A DNA stretch of 64,000 nucleotides from Fibrobacter sp. UWB15 (GCF_900177705.1 NZ_FXBA01000001.1:124001-188000), one strand, 5' to 3'. Positions 44,381 through 53,945 are shown, counted from the first letter of the stretch. Numbers and translations: made by a program. Notes: generated by a model from the letters alone, not told the origin.

Positions 44381-45937
44381 ATGAAATTGAAGTCCTTATT
44401 TTTTGGTTTATGTGCTCTTGGAACGGCTTTGGCTTTTGCAGAGTCTTCGGATTCTGCTACGTACAAGGGCTATTTCCAGATTGGTACGGATTTCAACTTC
44501 GGTTTTAACGGTGGCCCGACGGATCCGACGTTCGCGGTCGATACGGCTGAATATTACGGCAACAACTGGCGCGGACTTCGTGTACCTCTAGAAAACGCCC
44601 GCAGCTACGAAGAACATATCGATCCGTTCTTTACGCTTAGCTTTCGTGCGGGCTATGGCGATTTCCATTTCTTGATGGAAGCGCCGCTGCGCAAAGATAT
44701 CGAAGCCTGGTACGATAGTAAGCTCAAAACGAATTTTACCTACAAACCGAGCGAACTGGACATTGGCGTGCCCATTAACGCTTATGCCTTGTGGAACAAC
44801 CCGGTGGGTTACGTGCAGTTGGGTCGCTTTGACCCCGATCTCAAAGTTTCCCCGAATGACCTCGCTTTGGGAGGAACCCCTTACCACGATGGTTTGCATT
44901 GGAAGTTCAAGGCCGGTATTTTCCGCTATGACTTTTTGGTAAGCTCGTTAAACGCCTGGCTCTTTGACGATGTCCCGGGCGCTGCGGACGAAACAGGTTG
45001 CGTTTACCCGAAGGGCTCCGAAGCGGCCGAACAAAAGTGCCCCGCACACGGCAAGCAGGCGAGTAACCAGCGCGACCGCATTTACGACGACAACGTGAAA
45101 AATCTCGTGTACCACCGCATCGGTGTCGAAACGTCGCACTTTTGGACTTACATTATTGAAGAAAGCATGGTGGGCGGCAAGGATTTGGAATTCCGCTCCA
45201 TGAATCCGTTCATGTTCCTGCACAACAATTTTGCGGGCGGCTACACCAAGGCGGTCACGACTTTTGAACTCGGCTTCACCCCGATTCGAACTTCCAGGTT
45301 CTATGGCCAAATCAACATGGAAGACATCAACAGCCCCGTGGGCGAAGATGACGACAAGGGCACGAACCGCAGCATGATCAGCTTCATGGCGGGCTACTAC
45401 CAGGAAATTCCGACGCGCCGTTATGGCACGTTCTCTTGGCGCTTCGATGTGGTTCGCACTGACCCGTTGCATAACAACGGCCGCTTGCCTTTGCTGGAAT
45501 ATTCGAGCCGCCGCCTTTACCGCAGCAACTACCGCGAACAGGACGACCCCGATTACGCCGATATGTACTTTGTCGATTACCCGATTGGTTACCGCCGCGG
45601 CTCCGATGCGTTGGACATGTGGCTTGACCTCGGCTGGAAATGGGGGAGACATTCCCTCAAGATGACGCTTGCCTGGCTGCAGCAAGGCGACAAGGAACTT
45701 TACACTGACTACGATGTCGCCATTCAAGAAGAAAAGGCCCCGTCTGGTGTAAAGGAATCGCAGGCATTGGTCGATGCGCTTTATTCCATGCAGTATAACA
45801 GCTGGTTTGGCTTCTACCTCGGCGGTGGGTTCCGCAGTTACGAGAACCTGGCGCATGACAAGCATGAAGACGGCAAGGATGGCTGGATCCGTTCCGGCAT
45901 CAAGATGACCTTTAATCCGGTCGACAAGAAGTTTTAA
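44381..45937 (+). CDS. Porin-like outer-membrane protein
   Basis: 518 residues. The signal peptide [20 protein letters not shown] fixes ATG 44381; the frame is open further upstream only because the repeat has no stops. The mature part alternates hydrophobic/aromatic strands ([43 protein letters not shown]-type loops) and ends in an aromatic residue ([11 protein letters not shown]). The layout fits a 16-18-strand porin. A cysteine pair lies in the region near 206-221. Substrate unknown. Confidence 0.75.
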   Translation: MKLKSLFFGLCALGTALAFAESSDSATYKGYFQIGTDFNFGFNGGPTDPTFAVDTAEYYGNNWRGLRVPLENARSYEEHIDPFFTLSFRAGYGDFHFLMEAPLRKDIEAWYDSKLKTNFTYKPSELDIGVPINAYALWNNPVGYVQLGRFDPDLKVSPNDLALGGTPYHDGLHWKFKAGIFRYDFLVSSLNAWLFDDVPGAADETGCVYPKGSEAAEQKCPAHGKQASNQRDRIYDDNVKNLVYHRIGVETSHFWTYIIEESMVGGKDLEFRSMNPFMFLHNNFAGGYTKAVTTFELGFTPIRTSRFYGQINMEDINSPVGEDDDKGTNRSMISFMAGYYQEIPTRRYGTFSWRFDVVRTDPLHNNGRLPLLEYSSRRLYRSNYREQDDPDYADMYFVDYPIGYRRGSDALDMWLDLGWKWGRHSLKMTLAWLQQGDKELYTDYDVAIQEEKAPSGVKESQALVDALYSMQYNSWFGFYLGGGFRSYENLAHDKHEDGKDGWIRSGIKMTFNPVDKKF

Positions 45938-45994
45938 ACGAAAAGAAACTCCCTTTTCCCTGCCTGCGTTCAAGTACCCAAGGTCTACTATTCC

Positions 45995-46017
45995 TATATT
46001 ATTTGCAAACCAAGGAG
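45995..46017 (+). promoter_or_regulatory. purT promoter and ribosome binding site
   Basis: TATATT at 45995-46000 predicts a start near 46007; CAAGGAG follows 7 bases before ATG 46024. This gene has a leader and a Shine-Dalgarno, in contrast to the leaderless-type genes. Confidence 0.55.
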
Positions 46018-46023
46018 TTTAAT

Positions 46024-47208
46024 ATGGCAGAAATCGGTACACCTCTAAGTTCTAGTGCCACCAAGGTGCTGTTTTGCGGAGCTGGCGAACTCGGCAAGGA
46101 AGTTATCATCGAGATGATGCGTCTCGGCGTCGAAGTGATTGCCGTGGACCGTTATGCCAATGCTCCCGGCATGCAGGTAGCTCACCGCAGCCACGTGATT
46201 AACATGCTCGACGGTGCCGAGCTCCGCCGCGTGATTGAACTTGAAAAGCCGGACTACATTGTTCCCGAAGTCGAAGCCATTGCGACCGACACGCTCGTGG
46301 AACTTGAAAAAGAAGGCTACAACGTCATTCCGACGGCCAAGGCTACCAAGCTTACCATGAACCGCGAAGGCATCCGCCGCCTTGCCGCCGAAGAACTCGG
46401 CATCAAGACGAGCCCGTACCGCTTCGCCGACAATTTTGAAGACTTCAAGGCGGCCGTCAAGGAAATCGGCATTCCGTGCGTCATCAAGCCGGTCATGAGT
46501 TCTTCTGGCCACGGCCAGAGCGTCATCAAGACCGAAGCCGACATTCAGAAGTCTTGGGACATTTCGCAGCACGAAGGCCGCACGGGCCACGCCAGCCGCG
46601 TGATCGTGGAAGGCTTCGTGCCGTTCGATTACGAAATTACATTGCTCACGGTTCGCCATGTGGCGGGCACGAGTTTCCTGGAACCGATTGGTCACCACCA
46701 GGTGGGCGGCGACTACCAGGAATCTTGGCAGCCGCAGCCGATGAAGCCGGAACTCCTGGAACAGGCCAAGGTCATTGCGAAAAAGGTGACCGACGCCCTT
46801 GGCGGTCGCGGCATCTTCGGCGTGGAACTTTTCGTGTGCAAGGACGAAGTCCTGTTCAGCGAAGTCTCTCCGCGTCCGCACGATACGGGCATGGTGACGC
46901 TCATCAGCCAGGATCTTTCTGAATTTGCGCTGCACGCCCGCGCTATCTTGGGCCTGCCTATCCCGAACATCGCGTTCCATGGCCCGAGTGCTTCGAAGGC
47001 AATCGTCGTGGACGGCAATTCCGATCATGTGAAGTTCGGTGGCTTGGAAGAAGTCCTTGCAGAACCTGACACGGCACTCCGCCTGTTCGGCAAACCCGAA
47101 CTCAAGGGCCACCGCCGCCTGGGCGTGCTGCTTGCCCGCCGCAACACGGTGGAAGAAGCCAAGGCCCAGGTCATGGCCATGCGCGAAAAAGTCAAGGTGA
47201 CGCTGTAG
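46024..47208 (+). CDS. purT: Formate-dependent GAR transformylase PurT
   Basis: 394 residues, typical length. ATP-grasp enzyme: pre-ATP domain ([16 protein letters not shown]), ATP-grasp with [14 protein letters not shown], the metal site [16 protein letters not shown] and the C-terminal RRLGVLLAR. It makes formyl-GAR in purine synthesis from formate and ATP, without folate. No other purine genes are adjacent. Confidence 0.96.
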   Translation: MAEIGTPLSSSATKVLFCGAGELGKEVIIEMMRLGVEVIAVDRYANAPGMQVAHRSHVINMLDGAELRRVIELEKPDYIVPEVEAIATDTLVELEKEGYNVIPTAKATKLTMNREGIRRLAAEELGIKTSPYRFADNFEDFKAAVKEIGIPCVIKPVMSSSGHGQSVIKTEADIQKSWDISQHEGRTGHASRVIVEGFVPFDYEITLLTVRHVAGTSFLEPIGHHQVGGDYQESWQPQPMKPELLEQAKVIAKKVTDALGGRGIFGVELFVCKDEVLFSEVSPRPHDTGMVTLISQDLSEFALHARAILGLPIPNIAFHGPSASKAIVVDGNSDHVKFGGLEEVLAEPDTALRLFGKPELKGHRRLGVLLARRNTVEEAKAQVMAMREKVKVTL

Positions 47209-47218
47209 TTTTTTTATT

Positions 47219-47238
47219 GCGAGGGGAGAACCCCGAGC
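47219..47238. repeat. Hairpin with tandem G-A mismatches
   Basis: GCGAGGGG and CCCCGAGC pair through four G-C, two adjacent G/A mismatches, and two more G-C/C-G pairs around loop AGAA. It resembles half of the ATTGCGAG palindrome at 49590. Confidence 0.5.
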
Positions 47239-47279
47239 GAACCGTTACATCGTTTGGTGATTATTGAGAAGAGGATTCT

Positions 47280-49577
47280 ATGAAAAAAATCCTATTTCTC
47301 GCTTTGACGTCTATGGCGTTCGCGGCCAAGACTGTTACGTCGTCGGTTCCCACGCTTGATACCGACGGTTGTTACGCCATTTCGACAGCCGACGAATTGT
47401 TCGGCTTTGCAGATATTGTGAATGCGTCTGAAACTCACGACGAATGCGGCAAACTCATGAATGATATTGCCGTTAATGAATTTGTCGGTAAAGGTGGTAT
47501 ACTCAGCGTAAAAGGGGATTCGGTTTTGTGGACCCCGATCAAGCTTTTTAGCGGTGTGTTTGACGGACAAAATCATACTATTTCGGGCTTGATGAACGAG
47601 ACACAGGATTCTTCGGATGTAGGGCTGTTTGCAGAACTTCGCGGAAATTTAGGCGATGGCAATGCTCCTGAAAAAAAGGCAGTCGTGAAGAACCTGCGGT
47701 TGGTCCAAACGTATTTTTGGGGAGGTGAGGGTTGCGTTGGTGGAATCGCCGGAAAAGCCGAATCCGCTGAGATTCTGAATAGCCGATCTTCTAGCTTTGG
47801 AACTATAAATTCTCGAAAGATTACCGGTGGTTTGATTGGTTGTGCGAGTGATGTTAAAATAAGCGAATCGTCCAATCATGCCTATGTTTCTACATCGTCA
47901 CGTGATACGGTTAATTCTGCTTCAGGAGGCTTGGTGGGCTTTAACAGCGGTAGTCTCTCTATTGTGAATTCTTACAATTCTGGCTCTGTCCGCGGTAACG
48001 TTGTTGGTGGTTTTGTTGGTTCTTCGGTAGGAAAATTAAATATAGTTAACTCAATTAATTTGTATGCAGTTTCGGGCACCTTTGAGTCAACGCCTGTTCG
48101 CATTTTAGGTAAGTACGATGAGGCCGAAACCTATGTTGATAATTGCTTTTATTATGGAGACCGTGAGCATGAGGCGAATTCTTTTGCGTCTTTGGCAGAT
48201 GGAGATAATCTCGAAAATGGCGTGATAGCAATGTTGCTGCGTGGCTACAATAAGGATGGCGTAGATGGTTCTGTATGGGGACAACGTATTGGAGCGTCCG
48301 GTCTAGAATTAAGTGGAAAAATGTTGGTAGAGTATCATATAGATATGTATGATTTTGATTCCCTGGTGGTCAAGACTCCTGCACTTGTTGATGATTGCTA
48401 CCAAATCGGCTCGACAGAAGAACTTTATGGATTCGCTGTTATCGCGAACATGTATTCGTATAAAAAAGTTCCTGTGTGTGGTAAGTTGACAAAGGATATC
48501 GTTGTCAACAAGGACATTCTCAAGAACGATACGTTGAATGGAGATAAATTCGGTCGAATTCGTTGGTATCCGATAAAAGATTTCAATGGATCATTCGATG
48601 GAGCAGGACATACGATATCGGGTCTGTTTTTTGAAAATGATTTTCCTGGCACCGCTGCGGCGGAATTACATATGGGACTGTTCGGCTCGGTTAAGGGAAC
48701 CGATAGCCTTCGCGAAGTAAAAATTGAGAACCTTGGCATCGAAGATTCGTATTTGATGAGTGACAACGTTGCGGGAGCCTTTGTCGCGCTTGTCGATGCT
48801 GACCATAAGGGAACTTTGTCTATAAAAAATTGCCATTCTTCATCGTACGTGGGTTCGCTGACTTCGGGTGGACTTGTTGGAAAACTGAACGGAGGAAATC
48901 TCGTTATCGAACAGTCCTATGCGACAGGGCTAGTTGACGGTACTTTTAGCGGAGGCTTAATCGGTAATGCGTATGCGAATTTTAAAATTGTCAATTCCTA
49001 CAGCGTTGCCAGTCTTCAAAATGGAAACGGTGGTGTGTTGATTTCCGGTGTCGGATATAACTCCAAGGGCCATGTTATCAATTCGTATGGACTCGATTTC
49101 GGTGCCAAGAAAATGTCACGAGAAGTTTTACCATTAGTCGCTCAAGTCGACGACGGTTCTTCTGTAGAATACGTCAATGCGTTCTCTGATAAAACGCTAG
49201 GTGCCGAAAGTTTCTCGGATGGGACTGTGGCCGTACAGCTTCATTACTACAACGCAGACGGCATCAATGGCGACGTATGGGGACAGAATGTGGGTACGGA
49301 CCTTTATCCGGTCTTTAGCAAGACCGTCCCGGATAGTACCGGAAAGACTTCGTTTGTCGTTTCCCGCGCGGCGTCGCCTGTGAATGTTCGTAGCGCTGGC
49401 CGCATGGTTGAAATCTCGGGCGTGCAAGCGGGCGAGGGCTACGCACTCATGGATATGCAGGGCCGCCTGTTGCAGCGTGGTTTCGCAAGCGGTTCTGTTG
49501 TCGCATTGCGCGTGATGCAGCCGGGCAGCTACCTGATTCGGGTCGCGGGTCAAACGAAAGCGGTTACAATCCGGTAA
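47280..49577 (+). CDS. Large secreted GLUG-repeat protein with sorting-type tail
   Basis: 765 residues with a short signal peptide. Two similar halves begin with DGCYAISTADELFGFADI and DDCYQIGSTEELYGFAVI, each followed by WTPI/WYPI, FDGQNHTISGL or FDGAGHTISGL and repeated GGLVG/GGLIGN motifs (GLUG type), a beta-helix-like surface fold. The end (about 695-765) has LMDMQGRLLQRG and MQPGSYLIRV, close to type IX sorting-domain sequences. The middle part is AT-rich compared with both ends. Adhesion or surface display is likely. Confidence 0.75.
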   Translation: MKKILFLALTSMAFAAKTVTSSVPTLDTDGCYAISTADELFGFADIVNASETHDECGKLMNDIAVNEFVGKGGILSVKGDSVLWTPIKLFSGVFDGQNHTISGLMNETQDSSDVGLFAELRGNLGDGNAPEKKAVVKNLRLVQTYFWGGEGCVGGIAGKAESAEILNSRSSSFGTINSRKITGGLIGCASDVKISESSNHAYVSTSSRDTVNSASGGLVGFNSGSLSIVNSYNSGSVRGNVVGGFVGSSVGKLNIVNSINLYAVSGTFESTPVRILGKYDEAETYVDNCFYYGDREHEANSFASLADGDNLENGVIAMLLRGYNKDGVDGSVWGQRIGASGLELSGKMLVEYHIDMYDFDSLVVKTPALVDDCYQIGSTEELYGFAVIANMYSYKKVPVCGKLTKDIVVNKDILKNDTLNGDKFGRIRWYPIKDFNGSFDGAGHTISGLFFENDFPGTAAAELHMGLFGSVKGTDSLREVKIENLGIEDSYLMSDNVAGAFVALVDADHKGTLSIKNCHSSSYVGSLTSGGLVGKLNGGNLVIEQSYATGLVDGTFSGGLIGNAYANFKIVNSYSVASLQNGNGGVLISGVGYNSKGHVINSYGLDFGAKKMSREVLPLVAQVDDGSSVEYVNAFSDKTLGAESFSDGTVAVQLHYYNADGINGDVWGQNVGTDLYPVFSKTVPDSTGKTSFVVSRAASPVNVRSAGRMVEISGVQAGEGYALMDMQGRLLQRGFASGSVVALRVMQPGSYLIRVAGQTKAVTIR

Positions 49578-49589
49578 GTGAAAACCCAC

Positions 49590-49621
49590 GTCATTGCGAG
49601 GACCGCAGGGACGAAGCAATC
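49590..49621. repeat. Palindromic interspersed repeat (GTCATTGCGAG type)
   Basis: GTCATTGCGAGG at the left and GAAGCAATC at the right form an imperfect hairpin (ATTGC/GCAAT). The sequence type is seen in many unrelated bacterial genomes as an interspersed repeat. It ends at the stop codon of rsmE (minus strand) between convergent genes. Confidence 0.6.
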
Positions 49622-49623
49622 TA

Positions 49624-50352
49624 CTAAAGAATTTTTCCGAGTGCGATAATTGCAGCAGTGCGCGCACGCAAGCGCGTATTGCCCAAGTTCAGCAAGTGGA
49701 CCTTCCCGTTCTGGAAGGTCTTTATGGCTTCTATTTCGCGCGGCGAGAATCCGCCTTCGGGGCCGACGAGTAAGGTGATGGGCGCATCATTCCCATTTGC
49801 GCCCGAGCCGTCGCCACTCAAGTTCAGTTGGCGTTCTCCGTCGATGTCGCAGAGAATCAAGTCGCCCTGGTAGCTTGCGAGCCACTTGTCGAATTCGACG
49901 GGGCCTTCGATTGCGGTCATCCAGGCCTTTTTGGATTGCTTGAGGCTCACGAGGCTCTTGAGTTCCGCGCGGCGCACTGTCTTCTTAAGGTCGGAATTCT
50001 TGGGCTCTTGCGAAAAGTCCGTGCGCAAAAAGATAATCTTGTCGATTTCGGTCTGCGCGGCATGAAAAACAACCTCTTCCAAGGCGTCGTCCTTGAGGCA
50101 TGCGATTCCAAGCGACACCTTGGGCCGCGCTCTCTCCGATTCAATCACCGTATCCACCCGGACAACGCAAGCCTTGGCGTCGGCCACCTCGATGAGAGCA
50201 TCCGCGTAATGCCCCACGCCATCGGACAGCTGCAAGACATCGCCCACGCACGCCCTGCACACGCGCACGGCGTGGCTGCTTTCGTTTTCGTCAAGGGTAA
50301 TGGTGCCGGCTGTAATCAGCGGGCAATAAAAGCGGCTGTCAGGTGTCTTCAT
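49624..50352 (-). CDS. rsmE: 16S rRNA m3U1498 methyltransferase RsmE
   Basis: 242 residues. SPOUT-type enzyme: N-terminal PUA-like part (FYCPLITAG, HAVRVCRACVGD), the SAM knot LLVGPEGGFSPREIE, and LGNTRLRARTAAI, where most members have LGxRILRTETA. It methylates U1498 of 16S rRNA. Confidence 0.92.
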   Translation of the reverse strand: MKTPDSRFYCPLITAGTITLDENESSHAVRVCRACVGDVLQLSDGVGHYADALIEVADAKACVVRVDTVIESERARPKVSLGIACLKDDALEEVVFHAAQTEIDKIIFLRTDFSQEPKNSDLKKTVRRAELKSLVSLKQSKKAWMTAIEGPVEFDKWLASYQGDLILCDIDGERQLNLSGDGSGANGNDAPITLLVGPEGGFSPREIEAIKTFQNGKVHLLNLGNTRLRARTAAIIALGKIL

Positions 50353-50392
50353 ATTATAAAAGATAAAAAAAGACTGATTAAAACATCAATTC

Positions 50393-50455
50393 CTAACCAC
50401 TAACCACTGCCTACTGTCTACTTCCGACTGTCTACTAATTACTATATTCATTCAC
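50393..50455. repeat. Heptad-periodic element, copy 4, running into a start codon
   Basis: Nine 7-bp units in one register. The first eight begin with CT: two CTAACCA, then CTGCCTA, CTGTCTA, CTTCCGA, CTGTCTA, CTAATTA and CTATATT; the last is CATTCAC. CTATATT includes the -10 box, and the last unit ends on the base before ATG 50456. On the minus strand the units read AGTAGAC/AGTAGGC, matching copy 2. Confidence 0.85.
50443..50448 (+). promoter_or_regulatory. Leaderless-type -10 box within a heptad element
   Basis: TATATT, 7 bases, ATG 50456; no Shine-Dalgarno. Confidence 0.5.
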
Positions 50456-51256
50456 ATGCCGAAGCATGCTCCCGTAAAAGCAGTCGTATTCGATCTCGAT
50501 GGTACCTTGTACCTGAGTGGCCGCCCTTACCCCAAAGCGGTAAAGACTGTCTGTCGCGTGGCAAAGCAAGTGCCGGTCTACTACTTGAGCAACAATACCA
50601 GCAAGTCGCCGGTCTTCTACGAAAACCGCCTCAAGGTCATGGGCCTCCCGCTTGCCGATGATGCAATCATCTCGGCTTTGTACCTTTCGCTCGACGCCAT
50701 TCACGAAGAAGGCATCAAGAACGTATTCTTCTTTGCAAACCCCGAAGTCACGGAATGGTTTGCCGCGCAAGACCCCACGCTGAACCTGCACCCCGATGTC
50801 GCCGACACCGAACTCGTGCTCATCGCTTACCATAACAGTTTCGACTACCGCGAACTTTGCGAACTCTCGTTCCGCGTGCAACGCAAGATTCCGTTCTGGG
50901 TCACACATACCGACTTTGTCTGCCCCGATGCAAACGGCCCCGTGCCCGATATCGGAAGCTTCATGGCACTCCTCAAGACCGCTTACGGCGTAGAACCGGA
51001 ACGCAGCTTCGGTAAGCCGAACCCCGCCATGCTCTCGGGACTTTTAAAGAAGTACAAACCCGAAGAAATCCTGTTCGTAGGCGACCGACTGTATACCGAC
51101 TTTGAACTTGCCAAGCGTAGCGGCTGCCGATTCGTGCTCCCGCTCTGTGGCGAAACCAAACAGCAAGATTTGGACAAGCTGACCATCAAGCCCGAATTCG
51201 TGGTCGACATGGTGAGCGATATCGATTTTGATTCATTCTTCAAGGGTGAAATCTGA
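50456..51256 (+). CDS. HAD-family phosphatase, NagD/class IIA type
   Basis: 266 residues. Motif I VFDLDGTLY with nucleophile Asp, motif II YLSNNTSKS, lysine motif GKPNPAM, and motif IV LFVGDRLYTDFELAKRSG are all present. The cap lies between motifs II and III (class IIA). Such enzymes dephosphorylate nucleotides, sugar phosphates or nitrophenyl substrates; the real one cannot be read. The lipoprotein gene follows after 20 bases. Confidence 0.9.
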   Translation: MPKHAPVKAVVFDLDGTLYLSGRPYPKAVKTVCRVAKQVPVYYLSNNTSKSPVFYENRLKVMGLPLADDAIISALYLSLDAIHEEGIKNVFFFANPEVTEWFAAQDPTLNLHPDVADTELVLIAYHNSFDYRELCELSFRVQRKIPFWVTHTDFVCPDANGPVPDIGSFMALLKTAYGVEPERSFGKPNPAMLSGLLKKYKPEEILFVGDRLYTDFELAKRSGCRFVLPLCGETKQQDLDKLTIKPEFVVDMVSDIDFDSFFKGEI

Positions 51257-51276
51257 TTTTAAAAAACGGAGAAAAT

Positions 51277-52230
51277 ATGATTAAGAATGTTGTATTGGCG
51301 CTGGTGCCGGCGATTGCCCTGGTTGCTTGCGGCGACGATTCCTCTTCCGGAACATTCAGCATGGAAAAGTCCTTCGAGATGGTTCTCGACAAGGCAAAGT
51401 ACGACTATAACAAGAAGGATTCCACCTTCAAGCGAATAGAACCGGTCTGTAAAGAAGGCACGCTCGGCAACTTGGTCGGACCTGCCGAAGCGGACATGTG
51501 GGATACCCTTAAATACAAAGCCTACGAAAACAAGGGCATTGTGACCATCTTGAAGGGTAAAGATGTTGTAGGAAAGTACAACCTTAGTGACGGAACCTTC
51601 CCGAGAGGATTCTGGGGCGACGAAGACAATACCTCCAAGAAAATCCAAGGTGGCTTCCGCCTGACCAAGAAAAATGTAATGAACCGCGTCATTCGTTACG
51701 ACGGCTCCTGCTTCATGAAGGATTACTATTCCGTATTCAACAAAGAAGTCAACGCGATCGAAAATATCGACGCCAAGCTCAAGGAATTCTACGGTCGTTT
51801 CCAGACAAAGGAAGGCCCGGTGGATGACAAGCAGATGCTGGCCGACATTCGCGCTATCGACTGCGATGAACTTTCCCTGTACGACGGTCTCGTAAAGATT
51901 CGTGTCCAGGACTTCAAGGAGTCTAAAGGCAGGATCGTTATTTCTTACGACAAGCGCTCCTGCAATGTGGACTTCCACCTGCGTTACGCTTTTGAGCAAC
52001 AGGATTGCGAAGCCGCCTATGCCGACTACAAGGACAGCAAGAGCAAGGAAACGTTTGATTTCAACGATTTCTTCTTTGATGTCACTTACAGCGGCAATGA
52101 CGAAGAATACTGCCTTGACTACCTGATTCTCGACCTCAAGAAAGAAAAGGGAATTCCGACCACCAAGTCAATCCAGCCGAAGGAATTCGCACGCGGAATC
52201 GTGAATTTGATGATTGGCGGCATGAAGTAA
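51277..52230 (+). CDS. Lipoprotein of unknown function
   Basis: 317 residues. Lipobox LVAC gives C18, followed by GDDSSSG, a common lipoprotein start in this organism. The mature part is highly charged, with DKAKYDYNKKDSTFKRI and five further cysteines (for example SCFMKDYY, DKRSCNV, DYKDSKSK nearby). No domain recognised. Preceded by GGAGAA. Ends before a bidirectional terminator. Confidence 0.7.
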   Translation: MIKNVVLALVPAIALVACGDDSSSGTFSMEKSFEMVLDKAKYDYNKKDSTFKRIEPVCKEGTLGNLVGPAEADMWDTLKYKAYENKGIVTILKGKDVVGKYNLSDGTFPRGFWGDEDNTSKKIQGGFRLTKKNVMNRVIRYDGSCFMKDYYSVFNKEVNAIENIDAKLKEFYGRFQTKEGPVDDKQMLADIRAIDCDELSLYDGLVKIRVQDFKESKGRIVISYDKRSCNVDFHLRYAFEQQDCEAAYADYKDSKSKETFDFNDFFFDVTYSGNDEEYCLDYLILDLKKEKGIPTTKSIQPKEFARGIVNLMIGGMK

Positions 52231-52257
52231 AAACAACTAAAATCGTACTAAAACAGA

Positions 52258-52286
52258 AAGGCTCCCTTGCGGGAGCCTTGACTTTT
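52258..52286. terminator. Bidirectional terminator between convergent genes
   Basis: Perfect 9-bp stem AAGGCTCCC/GGGAGCCTT with loop TTGC. The T-run on the plus side is GACTTTTA. Confidence 0.8.
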
Positions 52287-52301
52287 ATACGGGTAAAATT
52301 C

Positions 52302-53000
52302 TTATCGGAGGTCGGCCACGCAGCGCACGTAGAGACCTTTGGAGAGGCTTTCGTCGGTGCGGTTGATGCTGTGGGCCATGCTGCGGAATTCCCAGGAACG
52401 GGCGGTGTTCTTTTTCACCTTGGAGGCAGACCAGTAGTGACCGGTGTTATCGCCTTCGCAGTAGCCGTCCCAGTCCTTGCAGCCGCCCTTGCCCAGGTTG
52501 TTCCAGTCGAGCTTGGACTGATCTTTCTGGTAGTCGCGCCATTCGCCGTCGTTGGGGAGGTGCCAGCCGTTGGGGCATGCCTTGGAGGCTTCCTTATGGC
52601 TGTAGAAACGTCCGAATTTCTTGCAGTTGCCTTCGTCTTCGAGCAGGCACTGCTTGGGGGTAGAAAGGCTGTAGGAGAGATTGTTCTTCATCCATGCCTT
52701 GTCGCCACGAATTTCAACTTTGTAGGTCTTGCCGTCGCGGGTGTCGGTAAGCGTGTTGCCGTCCTTGGAAATGTTCTTGCTTTCAAGGGCAAGCGCAAAA
52801 AGTTCTTCTTCGCTCAAATTCTGCTCGGGCTGTTCAAGCTTGGCGGCCTTGTCTTTGTGGACCAGGTTCGTCTTCTTGACAGACACCTTCGTCATCTTGT
52901 GCATGCCCATCTTCTTGGGACCGGCAGCAAAGCTTGCGCCGCAGCAAAGGGCGAGAACTGCAGTTGCAGCGACCAGATGATTGAACTTGATTCCAAACAT
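52302..53000 (-). CDS. Secreted FISUMP-domain protein
   Basis: 232 residues from ATG 53000; a Met at 53006 is only one base from the AGGAG, so 53000 is preferred. A signal peptide (MFGIKFNHLVAATAVLALCC) is followed by a lysine-rich segment instead of the serine linker of the first FISUMP protein. The FISUMP domain occupies about 85-232: AWMKNNLSYS, GRFYSHKEASKACPNGWHLP, DGEWRDY and the closing GLYVRCVADL. A TATATT box lies at 53046-53041 on the minus strand. Confidence 0.85.
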   Translation of the reverse strand: MFGIKFNHLVAATAVLALCCGASFAAGPKKMGMHKMTKVSVKKTNLVHKDKAAKLEQPEQNLSEEELFALALESKNISKDGNTLTDTRDGKTYKVEIRGDKAWMKNNLSYSLSTPKQCLLEDEGNCKKFGRFYSHKEASKACPNGWHLPNDGEWRDYQKDQSKLDWNNLGKGGCKDWDGYCEGDNTGHYWSASKVKKNTARSWEFRSMAHSINRTDESLSKGLYVRCVADLR

Positions 53001-53040
53001 TTCCATACTCCTGAGGCAATTTGTTGCGCCTACACTTTTG

Positions 53041-53046
53041 AATATA
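53041..53046 (-). promoter_or_regulatory. -10 box of the second FISUMP gene
   Basis: TATATT read on the minus strand; it gives a leader of about 34 bases that contains CAGGAG. Confidence 0.45.
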
Positions 53047-53083
53047 TACAGGAGTTTTTGGAAAAGATTCTTACAAATTTATT

Positions 53084-53890
53084 TCAAAATCGGAGTGTGA
53101 TGCCGGCAACATTTGGCCCTACCCAAAATGAGTACTTTTCGTCCCGATTTTTGTGCATTTCCAGAATTCCGAAGCTTACGCCGGTGCCGACAAGCGCTCC
53201 GACCAACACATCCGTAAAGTAATGTTTACCTGCAGCGATGCGGAGCACGCTTTCGAGGGTGGCGAGCGAATAGGCGCTAGCCCTCATGATTCCTTTGTAG
53301 GGGGAGTTCGGGTAGGCAGTCCTGAACCATTGGTCGGTAAAGGTGGCGACTGTAAAAGCGGCGGTCGCATGCCCCGAAAAGAACGACCTGTAGGCTTCCG
53401 ATTTGGCGCTTTCGGCCTTTTCACGCCCTTCGCCCGATTCGGCATACATGTAGGGGCGTGGCCAGATTTCAAGCGAGCGCATGGCCACGTTGATTCCGTT
53501 TCCTATGCCAATGGCCTGCACAAACATCACGGTAAAGGTGGCGAATTCTTTCCCGGTGGAACTTCCGTCGTGCCAGGCGATGCCGCCGACCACCAGCGGG
53601 GCAATGGCTAAAACGGACCCGATGTCGCTTGCCTTGTCGGCAGTTTCGCTGTAGCGACCGGCCAGGGGCTTGTCCCAGGGCAAAAGGTCGCCTTTGTCTT
53701 TTAGCGTTTCGGGGGTATCCATGCGGGAATAAAGGAACATGCCAATCCCGAACATGCCGCCCGCGGCCAATGTGACCGGGAGATCTGTTTCAAAGTTCAG
53801 CTCGTATGTAGGGCGTTCCACTTCAGAAGCTTGCGCAAAAACCATCAGGAACAGAATACCTACAATCGATGACCTTTTGAAAAATTTCAT
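53084..53890 (-). CDS. PAP2-type membrane phosphatase
   Basis: 268 residues. The three PAP2 motifs are present: RSLEIWPRPY (KxxxxxxRP form), RSFFSGHATAAF (PSGH with Phe for Pro), and RIAAGKHYFTDVLVG (RxxxxxHxxxD). A signal-like start and several membrane segments put the active site at the outer face of the membrane. Possible substrates are undecaprenyl pyrophosphate or lipid A phosphate; this cannot be decided. AGGGG lies before ATG. Confidence 0.88.
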   Translation of the reverse strand: MKFFKRSSIVGILFLMVFAQASEVERPTYELNFETDLPVTLAAGGMFGIGMFLYSRMDTPETLKDKGDLLPWDKPLAGRYSETADKASDIGSVLAIAPLVVGGIAWHDGSSTGKEFATFTVMFVQAIGIGNGINVAMRSLEIWPRPYMYAESGEGREKAESAKSEAYRSFFSGHATAAFTVATFTDQWFRTAYPNSPYKGIMRASAYSLATLESVLRIAAGKHYFTDVLVGALVGTGVSFGILEMHKNRDEKYSFWVGPNVAGITLRF

Positions 53891-53910
53891 ACAGCCCCTA
53901 AGCTAAAAAA

Positions 53911-53918
53911 ATTATATT
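53911..53918. promoter_or_regulatory. Overlapping divergent -10 boxes
   Basis: ATTATATT carries TATATT for the plus-strand ArsR-methyltransferase gene (53913-53918) and TATAAT for the minus-strand PAP2 gene (53916-53911). The two promoters cannot be occupied by polymerase at once. Confidence 0.6.
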
Positions 53919-53945
53919 GCTTTATCGTAAACGAATGGAGCTTTT

